DNA of 64,000 nucleotides, from the NCBI RefSeq assembly GCF_014199415.1, contig NZ_JACIJN010000001.1, positions 62,001 through 126,000 on the forward strand, written 5' to 3'. The position numbers and the translations under genes were made by a program. How positions within the stretch are numbered: position 1 is the stretch's first letter; every line of letters begins with the position of its first letter. The DNA is from Sphingomonas endophytica. Its GTDB lineage: Bacteria > Pseudomonadota > Alphaproteobacteria > Sphingomonadales > Sphingomonadaceae. Below the pieces are notes generated by a model. It worked only from the letters and a program-made list of their open reading frames with translations. It was not told where the DNA came from and ran no database searches. Below are positions 8,145 through 15,564 of the stretch, in pieces.

Positions 8145-11003
8145 ATGACCGGGAAGAACACCACCGCGCGGCGACGCGCCACCATCGGCGTCGCCTGGTG
8201 CGCGCTGCTGGCCGCGCTGCCGGCGACCGCACAAACCGCCGCCGATCCAGCGAACGATCCCGGCGAGGGCGAGACGGTCGTCGTCACCGGATCGCGCATC
8301 CGGCAGAACCCGCTCGCACAGGCAGCGCCGGTGACCACGCTCGACAATGCCGATATCGCGCGCACCGGCCTGTCGTCGATCGCCGACGTGCTGCAACGGC
8401 TGCCGGGGGCGGCGGGCGGGCTCAACTCCCGCTTCAACCGCTCCGGCAACAACGGCAATCCGCCCGATGGCGGCGGCGTCGGCGCGGGCTCGTCCGAAAT
8501 CGACCTGCGCTATCTCGGCAGCCGCCGCACGCTGGTGCTCGTCGATGGGCTGCGCTTCATCAACGGCAGCGCGGCGAGCGGCGTGCCCGGCGCGGTCGAT
8601 CTCAACGCGATTCCCGACAGCATGATCGAGCGCGTCGAGGTCCTGCGCGACGGTGCGTCGACGATCTACGGCTCCGACGCGATCGCCGGCGTCGTCAACA
8701 TCATCACCAAAAAGCGTCAGAACGGCTTCGTCGTCTCGGCGCAGGGCGGGGCCTATCCGCAGGGTGACGGCGTGACGCAGAATTATCAGCTCAGCTGGGG
8801 CCACCGAGACGAGGAAGCGGGCATCTCGTTCGTCGCCGGTGCGAACTACATCAAACAGGGTTCGGTGTTCGCGGGCGACCGCAGCTATTACGCCTTCCCG
8901 GACCCGGGCGCGACCGCCTGTACCACCAGCTGCAGCTCGGGCACGCCCAATGGCCGCTTCCTCATCAACAATCCGGTGACGGGCACCGGCATGAACCTGA
9001 CGCTCAAGTCGAACCCGCTCGGCCGTCCGCGCTTCGACCCCGCCGACCCGACCGGTGCGAACAGCGACTTCAAGGAGTTCACGGTCGCCGACCGCTTCAA
9101 CTTCCGCCCGTACAATTATCTGCTGACGCCGCAGGAGCGGTTCGGCGCCTTCGTCAACTTTCAGGGTGATCTCGGCGACAAGGTCCGGCTGACGACGCGG
9201 ATGATCTACAATCGCCGCACCTCGGACAATCAGGCTGCGCCGCTGCCGCTGTTCGTCGGTCCCGATGCGGGCAACGGCAATCTGCTAGATACGATCTCGA
9301 TCGACGGGACCAATCCGTACAATCCGTTCGGGGTCACGCTCGCGACCGGCAACGCCGGCCTGCCGCGCAATTACGACTTCATCGGGCGCCGGTTCGTCGA
9401 GAATGGCCCGCGGCGTTACAGCCAAAAGGTCGAGACGATGTACCTCGGCGGTACGCTCGACGGAAAGTTCGCGGTCGGCAGCGGCACCTGGTATTGGGAC
9501 GCCAACGTCATCTATGCCTCGAATACCGCCAAGCAGGTGGTGCAGGGCAACGTCAACGCCGCCAATCTCGCCCGCGCGCTCGGCCCGGTCGCCGACTGCA
9601 CCGGGGCGTGCGTGCCGTTCAACATCTTCGGCGGCGAAGGTTCGATCACGCCGGCGATGATCGATTACATCACCTTCCAGCAACGCGACCGCAGCGAACA
9701 GGCGATGGTCGACGCGACCTTCAACGTCACCGGCACGCTGTTCGAGCTGCCAGCGGGGCCGCTCGGGCTGGCGGCCGGGTATGAATATCGGCGGCAATCG
9801 GGCTCGTTTACGCCCGATCCGCTCGTCGCCGCCGGGCTTGGCTCGGACATTCCGGCGCAGGCGACCAGCGGCAGCTTCGACGTCAACGAAGTGTACGGCG
9901 AATTGAGCATCCCGGTGCTCAAGGACGTGCCGTTGTTCCGGCTGCTCGAAGGATCGTTCGCAGCACGCTATTCGGATTATTCGACCAGCGGCAGTCGCAC
10001 GACGATGAAAGCGGGGGTCAGCTGGAAGCCTTTCGACGACCTGCGGCTGCGCGGCACCTGGGCGCAGGGCTTCCGCGCGCCCTCGATCGGCGAGCTGTTC
10101 GGCACGCCGTCTCGGTTCGATGGCGGGGTGATCGATCCGTGTTCCGCCGACGCGACCGGCACGTCGGCGACGGTGCGGCAGAATTGCGCCGCGCAGGGAA
10201 TTCCGGCCGGCTATGTACAGACCAACCAGCAATTGCCGATCCTCACCGGCGGCAATCGCGCGTTGAAGGCGGAAACATCGGAAAGCTGGATCGTCGGTGG
10301 CGTCTACAGCCCGTCATGGGCGAGCGGTGTCGGTCGCCTGTCGCTCGAGGTCGATTATTACACGATCAAGGTGGACAATGCGATTTCGTCGATCGGAGCC
10401 GACGTGCTGCTCGCCAATTGCACACAGACCAACGATCCGGTCGCGTGCGGCGCGATTACGCGTTCCACCTCGGGGGCGATCACGCAGATCCGCGGACTGC
10501 TCCAGAACATCGCCTCGCTCAAGAGCGAAGGGCTCGACGCGATCCTGACGTGGCGCTCGCCGTCGGTCGGGGCAGGGACGTTCGGGCTGTTGTGGTCGAA
10601 CAACTTCCTGTTCGAATATTCGACCACCCTGCCGACCGCCGACGGCAGCCAGACCGTCCGCCGGCAGGGCACCGAGCGCGGCGATCAGGCCTATCCGCGC
10701 TTCAAGAGCAATGCGACGATCGACTGGTCGAGCCCGACGTTCCTCGCATCGATCACCGGCCGCTATATCGGGCGCGTGGTCGAGCCGGCGTACGACAATC
10801 ATGTCATGCGCCCGACGCTCTACCTCGATGCGCAGGTCGGCTGGACGCCGGGGATGTGGGACGAGCGGCTGACGCTCACGCTGGGGGTCAACAACATCCT
10901 CGGCAAGCGTGCGCCGGACTGTCTGAGCTGCGGCGGGTTCGATCCCACCACCTACGATCTGCCCGACCAGTTCGGTTATGCGCGGATCGGGGTGAAGTTC
11001 TGA
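8145..11003 (+). CDS. TonB-dependent outer-membrane receptor
   Basis: 952 residues. The signal peptide is about residues 1-30 (cleavage near ATAQTAAD). The next segment, ETVVVTGSRIRQ, is a TonB-box-like motif. The plug domain follows (about 45-165, including GLSSIADVLQRLPG and the conserved VEVLRDGASTIYGSDAIAGVVNI), then a long beta-barrel ending in GYARIGVKF with the usual C-terminal aromatic residue for BAM-dependent assembly. It takes up a bulky nutrient using proton-motive force relayed by TonB; the ligand cannot be read from sequence. A strong GGGGAAGG ribosome-binding site precedes the ATG. The gene is downstream of a DUF885 hydrolase and convergent with a sodium/sugar symporter, which might make a peptide or sugar the cargo. 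Confidence 0.95.
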   Translation: MTGKNTTARRRATIGVAWCALLAALPATAQTAADPANDPGEGETVVVTGSRIRQNPLAQAAPVTTLDNADIARTGLSSIADVLQRLPGAAGGLNSRFNRSGNNGNPPDGGGVGAGSSEIDLRYLGSRRTLVLVDGLRFINGSAASGVPGAVDLNAIPDSMIERVEVLRDGASTIYGSDAIAGVVNIITKKRQNGFVVSAQGGAYPQGDGVTQNYQLSWGHRDEEAGISFVAGANYIKQGSVFAGDRSYYAFPDPGATACTTSCSSGTPNGRFLINNPVTGTGMNLTLKSNPLGRPRFDPADPTGANSDFKEFTVADRFNFRPYNYLLTPQERFGAFVNFQGDLGDKVRLTTRMIYNRRTSDNQAAPLPLFVGPDAGNGNLLDTISIDGTNPYNPFGVTLATGNAGLPRNYDFIGRRFVENGPRRYSQKVETMYLGGTLDGKFAVGSGTWYWDANVIYASNTAKQVVQGNVNAANLARALGPVADCTGACVPFNIFGGEGSITPAMIDYITFQQRDRSEQAMVDATFNVTGTLFELPAGPLGLAAGYEYRRQSGSFTPDPLVAAGLGSDIPAQATSGSFDVNEVYGELSIPVLKDVPLFRLLEGSFAARYSDYSTSGSRTTMKAGVSWKPFDDLRLRGTWAQGFRAPSIGELFGTPSRFDGGVIDPCSADATGTSATVRQNCAAQGIPAGYVQTNQQLPILTGGNRALKAETSESWIVGGVYSPSWASGVGRLSLEVDYYTIKVDNAISSIGADVLLANCTQTNDPVACGAITRSTSGAITQIRGLLQNIASLKSEGLDAILTWRSPSVGAGTFGLLWSNNFLFEYSTTLPTADGSQTVRRQGTERGDQAYPRFKSNATIDWSSPTFLASITGRYIGRVVEPAYDNHVMRPTLYLDAQVGWTPGMWDERLTLTLGVNNILGKRAPDCLSCGGFDPTTYDLPDQFGYARIGVKF

Positions 11004-11009
11004 TCGCGA

Positions 11010-11039
11010 CGGGGCGGGGGGCAACGGCCCTCCGCCCCG
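11010..11039. terminator. perfect 13-bp stem hairpin between convergent genes
   Basis: Positions 11010-11022 pair with 11027-11039 over 13 base pairs, including one G-U, around an AACG tetraloop. It sits in the 44-bp gap between the stop of the TonB receptor and the stop of the symporter. It is symmetric and could end transcription from both sides, but neither side has a T-tract, so intrinsic termination is not proven. Confidence 0.5.
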
Positions 11040-11047
11040 AAGCGGTC

Positions 11048-12643
11048 TCACCACCAGGTCGCGTAGAGCGCGATCAGGATCAGCACGATGCCGAGGCAGG
11101 CGACGTTGAACCCGGTGGTGGTGCGGAAATCGACATCCTGCACCGTGACGCGGTTGGCGTCGGCCCTCGACTGGACCAGCAGCGACAGCACCACCGCCAG
11201 CGCGAGGCTCAGGAAGAAGACGAGGCTCATGCGGTTGAGGAACGGCAGGTCCGGCAGCGCCGCGCGCAGCACATAGGACAGCACCACCGACGCGATCGCC
11301 GCGCCGATCGCCCCCGCCTCGTTGGCGCGCTTCCAGAACAGTCCCAGCAGGAAGATCACGGTGATGCCCGGCGTGAAGAAGCCCGAGAATTCCTGGATGA
11401 ACTGGAACGCCTGATCCGATTGCCCGATCAGCGGCCGCGCGGTGAGCATCGCGATCACGATCGACACGCACGCCGCGATCCGCCCGACCAGCACCAGCCT
11501 TCGCTCCTGCGCCGGGTCGGCGCGTCCGTCCTCGGCGGCGGTCGGGCGGCTGAACTGCTTGGCGTACAGGTCGAGCGTGAAGATCGTCGCGATCGCGTTG
11601 ATCTTCGATGCGGTCGAGGCGATGATCGCCGCGATCAGCGCCGCGAACACCAGCCCGAGCAGCCCGGGCGGTAGCAGGCGCAGCATCGCGGGATAAGCCT
11701 CATCGGGCTTGGCGAGATCCGGTGCCAGCACGACCGCCGCGATGCCGGGCAGCACGATCACCAGCGGCATCAGCAGCTTCAGGAACGCTGCGAACACGAT
11801 CCCCTTTTGCGCCTCCGGCAGGCTTTTGGCGGCCAGCGCGCGCTGAATGATATATTGGTTGAACCCCCAATAGCTCAGGTTCGCGATCCACATGCCACCG
11901 ATCAGCACCGCGAGCCCCGGCAGATCCTTGTAATGCGGATTGTCGGGCGACAGGATCATGTGGAAGTGGTCGGGAACGCGCCGCGTCAGCTCCGTGAAGC
12001 CACCGATCATCCCCGCATCGCCACCGATCGCGCGCAACGTCAGCGCGGAGACGAGCAGCCCGCCGAACACCAGCAGCGTCACCTGCACGATATCGGTGAG
12101 CGCGACCGCCTTCAGCCCGCCACGCAACTGATACAATACCGCGAAGGCGCCAAGCCCGACCAGCGCCAGGTCCTGGTTGATCCCCGCCACCTGCGTCACC
12201 GCGATCGACCCCAGCCAGATGATCGAGGTCAGATTGACGAAGATGTATAGCGCCAGCCAGAACACCGCCATGATCGTGCGGATCGACGTGCCGTAACGCT
12301 GCTCGAGGAACTGCGGCATCGTGTAGATGCGGTTGTGGAGGAAGATCGGCAGAAAGAACTTGCCGACGATCAACAGCGTAGCGCCGGCCATCCATTCATA
12401 GGACGCGATCGCCAGCCCGATCGCATAGCCGGAGCCCGCCATCCCGACGATCTGCTCGGCGGAGATGTTGGCGGCAATCAGCGACGCGCCCACCGCCCAC
12501 CATGGCAGCGCCTTGGACGCGAGAAAATAGTCCGACGTGTCCTTGCTCTCGCCGGCCTTGTCGCGGCTGACCCATTGCGCGAGCACGAAGATGCCGATCG
12601 CATAGCCGATCACCACGACCAGATCGATCGTTTGCAACGTCAT
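11048..12643 (-). CDS. sodium/solute symporter, SGLT-like sugar transporter
   Basis: 531 residues from ATG 12643, which has a GGGAGG ribosome-binding site six bases upstream; the open frame extends 25 codons further, but that extension is Arg-rich and lacks such a site. It belongs to the SSS family with about 14 membrane helices. The segment WGFNQYIIQRALAAKSLPEA, followed by QKGIVFAAFLKLLMP and VLPGIAAVV, closely resembles the Vibrio sodium/galactose transporter vSGLT, as does ASKINAIATIFTLDLY. It should import a hexose or similar solute with sodium across the inner membrane. It is convergent with the TonB receptor and lies 111 bp downstream of the glutaminase gene on the same strand. Confidence 0.9.
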   Translation of the reverse strand: MTLQTIDLVVVIGYAIGIFVLAQWVSRDKAGESKDTSDYFLASKALPWWAVGASLIAANISAEQIVGMAGSGYAIGLAIASYEWMAGATLLIVGKFFLPIFLHNRIYTMPQFLEQRYGTSIRTIMAVFWLALYIFVNLTSIIWLGSIAVTQVAGINQDLALVGLGAFAVLYQLRGGLKAVALTDIVQVTLLVFGGLLVSALTLRAIGGDAGMIGGFTELTRRVPDHFHMILSPDNPHYKDLPGLAVLIGGMWIANLSYWGFNQYIIQRALAAKSLPEAQKGIVFAAFLKLLMPLVIVLPGIAAVVLAPDLAKPDEAYPAMLRLLPPGLLGLVFAALIAAIIASTASKINAIATIFTLDLYAKQFSRPTAAEDGRADPAQERRLVLVGRIAACVSIVIAMLTARPLIGQSDQAFQFIQEFSGFFTPGITVIFLLGLFWKRANEAGAIGAAIASVVLSYVLRAALPDLPFLNRMSLVFFLSLALAVVLSLLVQSRADANRVTVQDVDFRTTTGFNVACLGIVLILIALYATWW

Positions 12644-12754
12644 TGATTGTCCTCCCCGCGATCGTCGGCGATGCGCGATCCTCCGACGCTGTTTAGCGTT
12701 TATCGTGGCGGCGTCCACGGCGGAGGTGCCGGTCGCACTGCGACGTTCGACCCA

Positions 12755-13678
12755 CTATCCGACATCTTCGAGCGGCGGCCCGAACACCGACCAGCCGGTG
12801 CGCGCCACCAGCATCTCCAGCGCCCGCACGCCGAGGATCGAATTGCCGTGCTGGTCGAGATTGGGCGACCAGGCGGCGATCGATGCGAGCTGTGGGGCGA
12901 TCGCCAATATGCCGCCGCCGACGCCGCTCTTTGCGGGCAATCCGACCCGCACCGCAAAGTCACCCGATGCATCGTAATGGCCGCACGTCATCATGAGCGC
13001 GAGCACCGTTCGCGTTTGCCGCGCGCGACAATCCGCCGCGGCTTCGTCCGGGCGCCGCCGCGTGGTGGCCAGGAAACGCCCGGCGCGCGCGAGGTCGGCG
13101 ACGTCCAGCGTGATCGCGCATTGCCGCGCATAGGCGTGCATGACCGCATCATCCGAAGCGTGAAGATTGCCATGATGGCGCATGAAGCTCAGCATCGCGC
13201 GATTGAGATCGCCGCCTTCGGTCAGCACCTCGTCATCGAACCGTACCGCATGGCCGATCCCGGCCGCGATCAGATCGACGACCTTGTCGCACGCGGTCGC
13301 GCCATATTCCTCGACGAGCATGTCGACGACGACGAGCGCGCCCGCATTGATGAACGGATTTCGCGGCAGGCCGTGGGTTCGCTCCAGATCGACGAGCGAG
13401 TTGAACGGATCGCCCGACGGTTCACGCCCGACGCGCTCGAAGACGCGATCCTCGCGCGCGCGAAGCGCCAGATCGACCGCGAACACCTTGCCGATGCTCT
13501 GGATCGGGAAGAGGTCGCGCGACCCCGCACTGACGACGTTGCCATCGCAAGTCGCGACCGCGATCCCGAACGGGCCGGGTATGGCATCGGGGTGCTTGGC
13601 GTCGGCCTCGCCCTCGATGGCCGCAGCCTGATCTTCGATCTCAGCGGCGATGTCGGCAAGCGTTTGTGCAAGATTCAT
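12755..13678 (-). CDS. glsA: glutaminase
   Basis: 307 residues, the normal length for bacterial glutaminase. It hydrolyses L-glutamine to glutamate and ammonia in the cytoplasm. The fold is of the serine beta-lactamase type, and the Ser-x-x-Lys motif is visible as SIGK at residues 61-64. Other family blocks are RNPFINAGALVV near residue 107 and KSGVGGGILAI near residue 255. The start ATG at 13678 is preceded by a purine-rich GGAGGGAGACGAG stretch. It is followed on the same strand by the SGLT-like symporter. A role in nitrogen supply or glutamate-dependent acid resistance is known for the family and cannot be distinguished here. Confidence 0.93.
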   Translation of the reverse strand: MNLAQTLADIAAEIEDQAAAIEGEADAKHPDAIPGPFGIAVATCDGNVVSAGSRDLFPIQSIGKVFAVDLALRAREDRVFERVGREPSGDPFNSLVDLERTHGLPRNPFINAGALVVVDMLVEEYGATACDKVVDLIAAGIGHAVRFDDEVLTEGGDLNRAMLSFMRHHGNLHASDDAVMHAYARQCAITLDVADLARAGRFLATTRRRPDEAAADCRARQTRTVLALMMTCGHYDASGDFAVRVGLPAKSGVGGGILAIAPQLASIAAWSPNLDQHGNSILGVRALEMLVARTGWSVFGPPLEDVG

Positions 13679-13925
13679 CTCGTCTCCCTCCCGGCTCCGC
13701 TGCCGGTCCCCGCCGAACGTCGATAGCGGGCAATGCGCGCCGGGCCTGTCCCGCGACCGGCGGGATCGAGGTCTAACCGGCGGCTGAGCTTCATAGCAGC
13801 AATGTTTTTGCGGCAGATGCCGGTGTTTATACGATGAGCGCCGACCGGGCGGATTGTGCTGCGCGGCGGATCGGCAAAAGGCACGGTGCCGCTATGGGAG
13901 CGGGGAAGAACCTTGGGGGGTGTTC

Positions 13926-14615
13926 GTGTCTCTTTTGCGTTGCGCGGCGATTGTGCCCGGTGCGCTGCTGTTCGCCGTACCGGCGCAGGCGCAGATCGAG
14001 GACGAGCAATTCTGGGAACAGGTCAACGTCAACGTACCCCTCACCCCCGAGGTGCGGGTCACGCTCGAGCAGATCGGGCGCTGGGGCGATCGCGCCGACG
14101 GGATCAGCCAGACCGAATATGGCGCCTTGCTCGGCTGGAAGACCAGCAAGGCCATCGAGTTCGGCGTCGGCTACCGGCGCGTGGGGCTGTTCAGCGCGAC
14201 CGGTCCGTCGGTGCACGAGAACCGGCTCCGGCAGCAGATGGTCGTGACGCACGGCAAGCTGTTCGCGCGCTTTCGCGTCGACGAGCGGTTCAATCCCGGC
14301 GGCGACCAGGTCGGCGTGCGGATTCGGCCGCTGCTTCGTCGCAACTTTCCGCTGTCGAGTAAGCGACTCGCGTTCTTCGCGTCGCACGAGAGCTTCATCC
14401 TCCCCAATTCGACGCGGTGGGGGCAACGATCGGGCTATGAGCGGATGCGCAACATGCTGGGCGTGACGGTGCCGTTCGTCACTCGAAAGGCGATGCTCGA
14501 CATCGGCTACCTCAACCAGTTCCGTTTCGGCCGCGCGGGCGCACGGCCGGTGATGGAACATGCGCTGAGCCTGCAACTGACGATCAACGCGATCGGTCCG
14601 ATCCTGCACGACTGA
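13926..14615 (+). CDS. DUF2490 family protein, secreted
   Basis: 229 residues from GTG 13926, the start that gives a clean signal peptide (SLLRCAAIVPGALLFAVPAQAQ) and follows a G-rich Shine-Dalgarno-like run; an open frame reaching 13854 is less plausible. The mature part (EDEQFWEQVNVNVPLTPEVR and later RNMLGVTVPF, PVMEHALSLQLTIN) matches DUF2490, a family of predicted small outer-membrane beta-barrels of unknown function. It is divergent from glsA and convergent with the TIM-barrel isomerase gene. Nothing in the context fixes its role. Confidence 0.8.
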   Translation: MSLLRCAAIVPGALLFAVPAQAQIEDEQFWEQVNVNVPLTPEVRVTLEQIGRWGDRADGISQTEYGALLGWKTSKAIEFGVGYRRVGLFSATGPSVHENRLRQQMVVTHGKLFARFRVDERFNPGGDQVGVRIRPLLRRNFPLSSKRLAFFASHESFILPNSTRWGQRSGYERMRNMLGVTVPFVTRKAMLDIGYLNQFRFGRAGARPVMEHALSLQLTINAIGPILHD

Positions 14616-14619
14616 CATT

Positions 14620-14637
14620 GGCGGAGCACGGTCCGCC
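14620..14637. terminator. short hairpin between convergent genes
   Basis: GGCGGA (14620-14625) pairs with TCCGCC (14632-14637) around a six-base loop, just after the stop of the DUF2490 gene and before the convergent stop at 14647. There is no T-tract. It is a plausible shared transcription end, weakly supported. Confidence 0.35.
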
Positions 14638-14646
14638 CGGGCCGGG

Positions 14647-15486
14647 CTAGACGGTGCAGGTGCGCACCGCCTGCGCCAGCGCCGTCAACGGGTCGCCCGT
14701 CGGCACGAACTCGTGCGCGAAATAGCCCTCGAAGCCGAGATCCGCGACGCTGCGCGCCACCGCGTGCCAGTTCACCTCCTGCGTATCGTCGAGGTTATGA
14801 CGCCCCGGCACCCCGCCGGTGTGAAAATGCCCGAGCCATTTAATGTTCTTCCTGATCGTCGCGATCAGGTCGCCCTCCATGATCTGCATGTGATAGATGT
14901 CGTAGAGCAACTTGACACGCGGCGACCCGACCTGCTCGGCGACGCGCACGCCCCATGCGGTGTGGTCGGCCATGTAATCGGCATGGTCGACCTTGCTATT
15001 GAGCAGTTCGATGCAGATCGTCACCCCATGGTCTTCGGCGATCCGCTTGACGCGGTTCAGCCCGATGACGGCATTCGCGGCTCCCTCCTCGTCGGACATG
15101 CCCTTGCGATTGCCCGAGAATGCGATGACGTTCGGGACACCCGCCTTTGCCGCTTGCGGAATACCGACGCGGAACGCCTTTTCGATCGCATCGTGGTTCT
15201 CGCGGCGGTTGAGCCCGTTGGGGATCGTCATGATGTCCGCGGCGTAGCCCATCGTGCAGCGCAGTCCGTGCCGGCGGGGAACGTCATATTCGGCGGGCTG
15301 CAACAGGTCGATGCCCTGCAGGCCCATGCGTGCGGCCGCCTCGCAGAGCTTGTCGAGCGGGATGTTCTGATAGCACCAGCGGCTTACCGACTGTTTGAGG
15401 CGACCGGCGCGCGGTGGCGATGCGGCCGCTCCCGCAGTGGCAGAGAGGGCGAGCGAAGAGGCGACGATTTCACGGCGGGTCATCAT
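14647..15486 (-). CDS. hydroxypyruvate isomerase-like TIM-barrel protein, Tat-exported
   Basis: 279 residues. The N-terminus MTRREIVASSLALSATAGAA is a twin-arginine signal, so export of a folded protein is predicted. The body is a xylose-isomerase-like TIM barrel of the hydroxypyruvate isomerase type: RWCYQNIPLDKLCEAAARMG, the metal-site region LLYDIYHMQIMEGD near residue 195, and GHFHTGGVPGRHNLDDTQE. Enzymes of this fold isomerise or epimerise small sugars and keto acids; an exported member makes the hydroxypyruvate reaction itself doubtful. It lies 78 bp downstream of a TonB receptor on the same strand, so it probably acts on a carbohydrate handled by that locus. Confidence 0.85.
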   Translation of the reverse strand: MMTRREIVASSLALSATAGAAASPPRAGRLKQSVSRWCYQNIPLDKLCEAAARMGLQGIDLLQPAEYDVPRRHGLRCTMGYAADIMTIPNGLNRRENHDAIEKAFRVGIPQAAKAGVPNVIAFSGNRKGMSDEEGAANAVIGLNRVKRIAEDHGVTICIELLNSKVDHADYMADHTAWGVRVAEQVGSPRVKLLYDIYHMQIMEGDLIATIRKNIKWLGHFHTGGVPGRHNLDDTQEVNWHAVARSVADLGFEGYFAHEFVPTGDPLTALAQAVRTCTV

Positions 15487-15564
15487 GGCGGCACGATACG
15501 GAAGATGACGGTGGCGGCAAGGGGATTGCGGCGGGAAATCGCACGATCCCGCCGGCGGAGGCGA

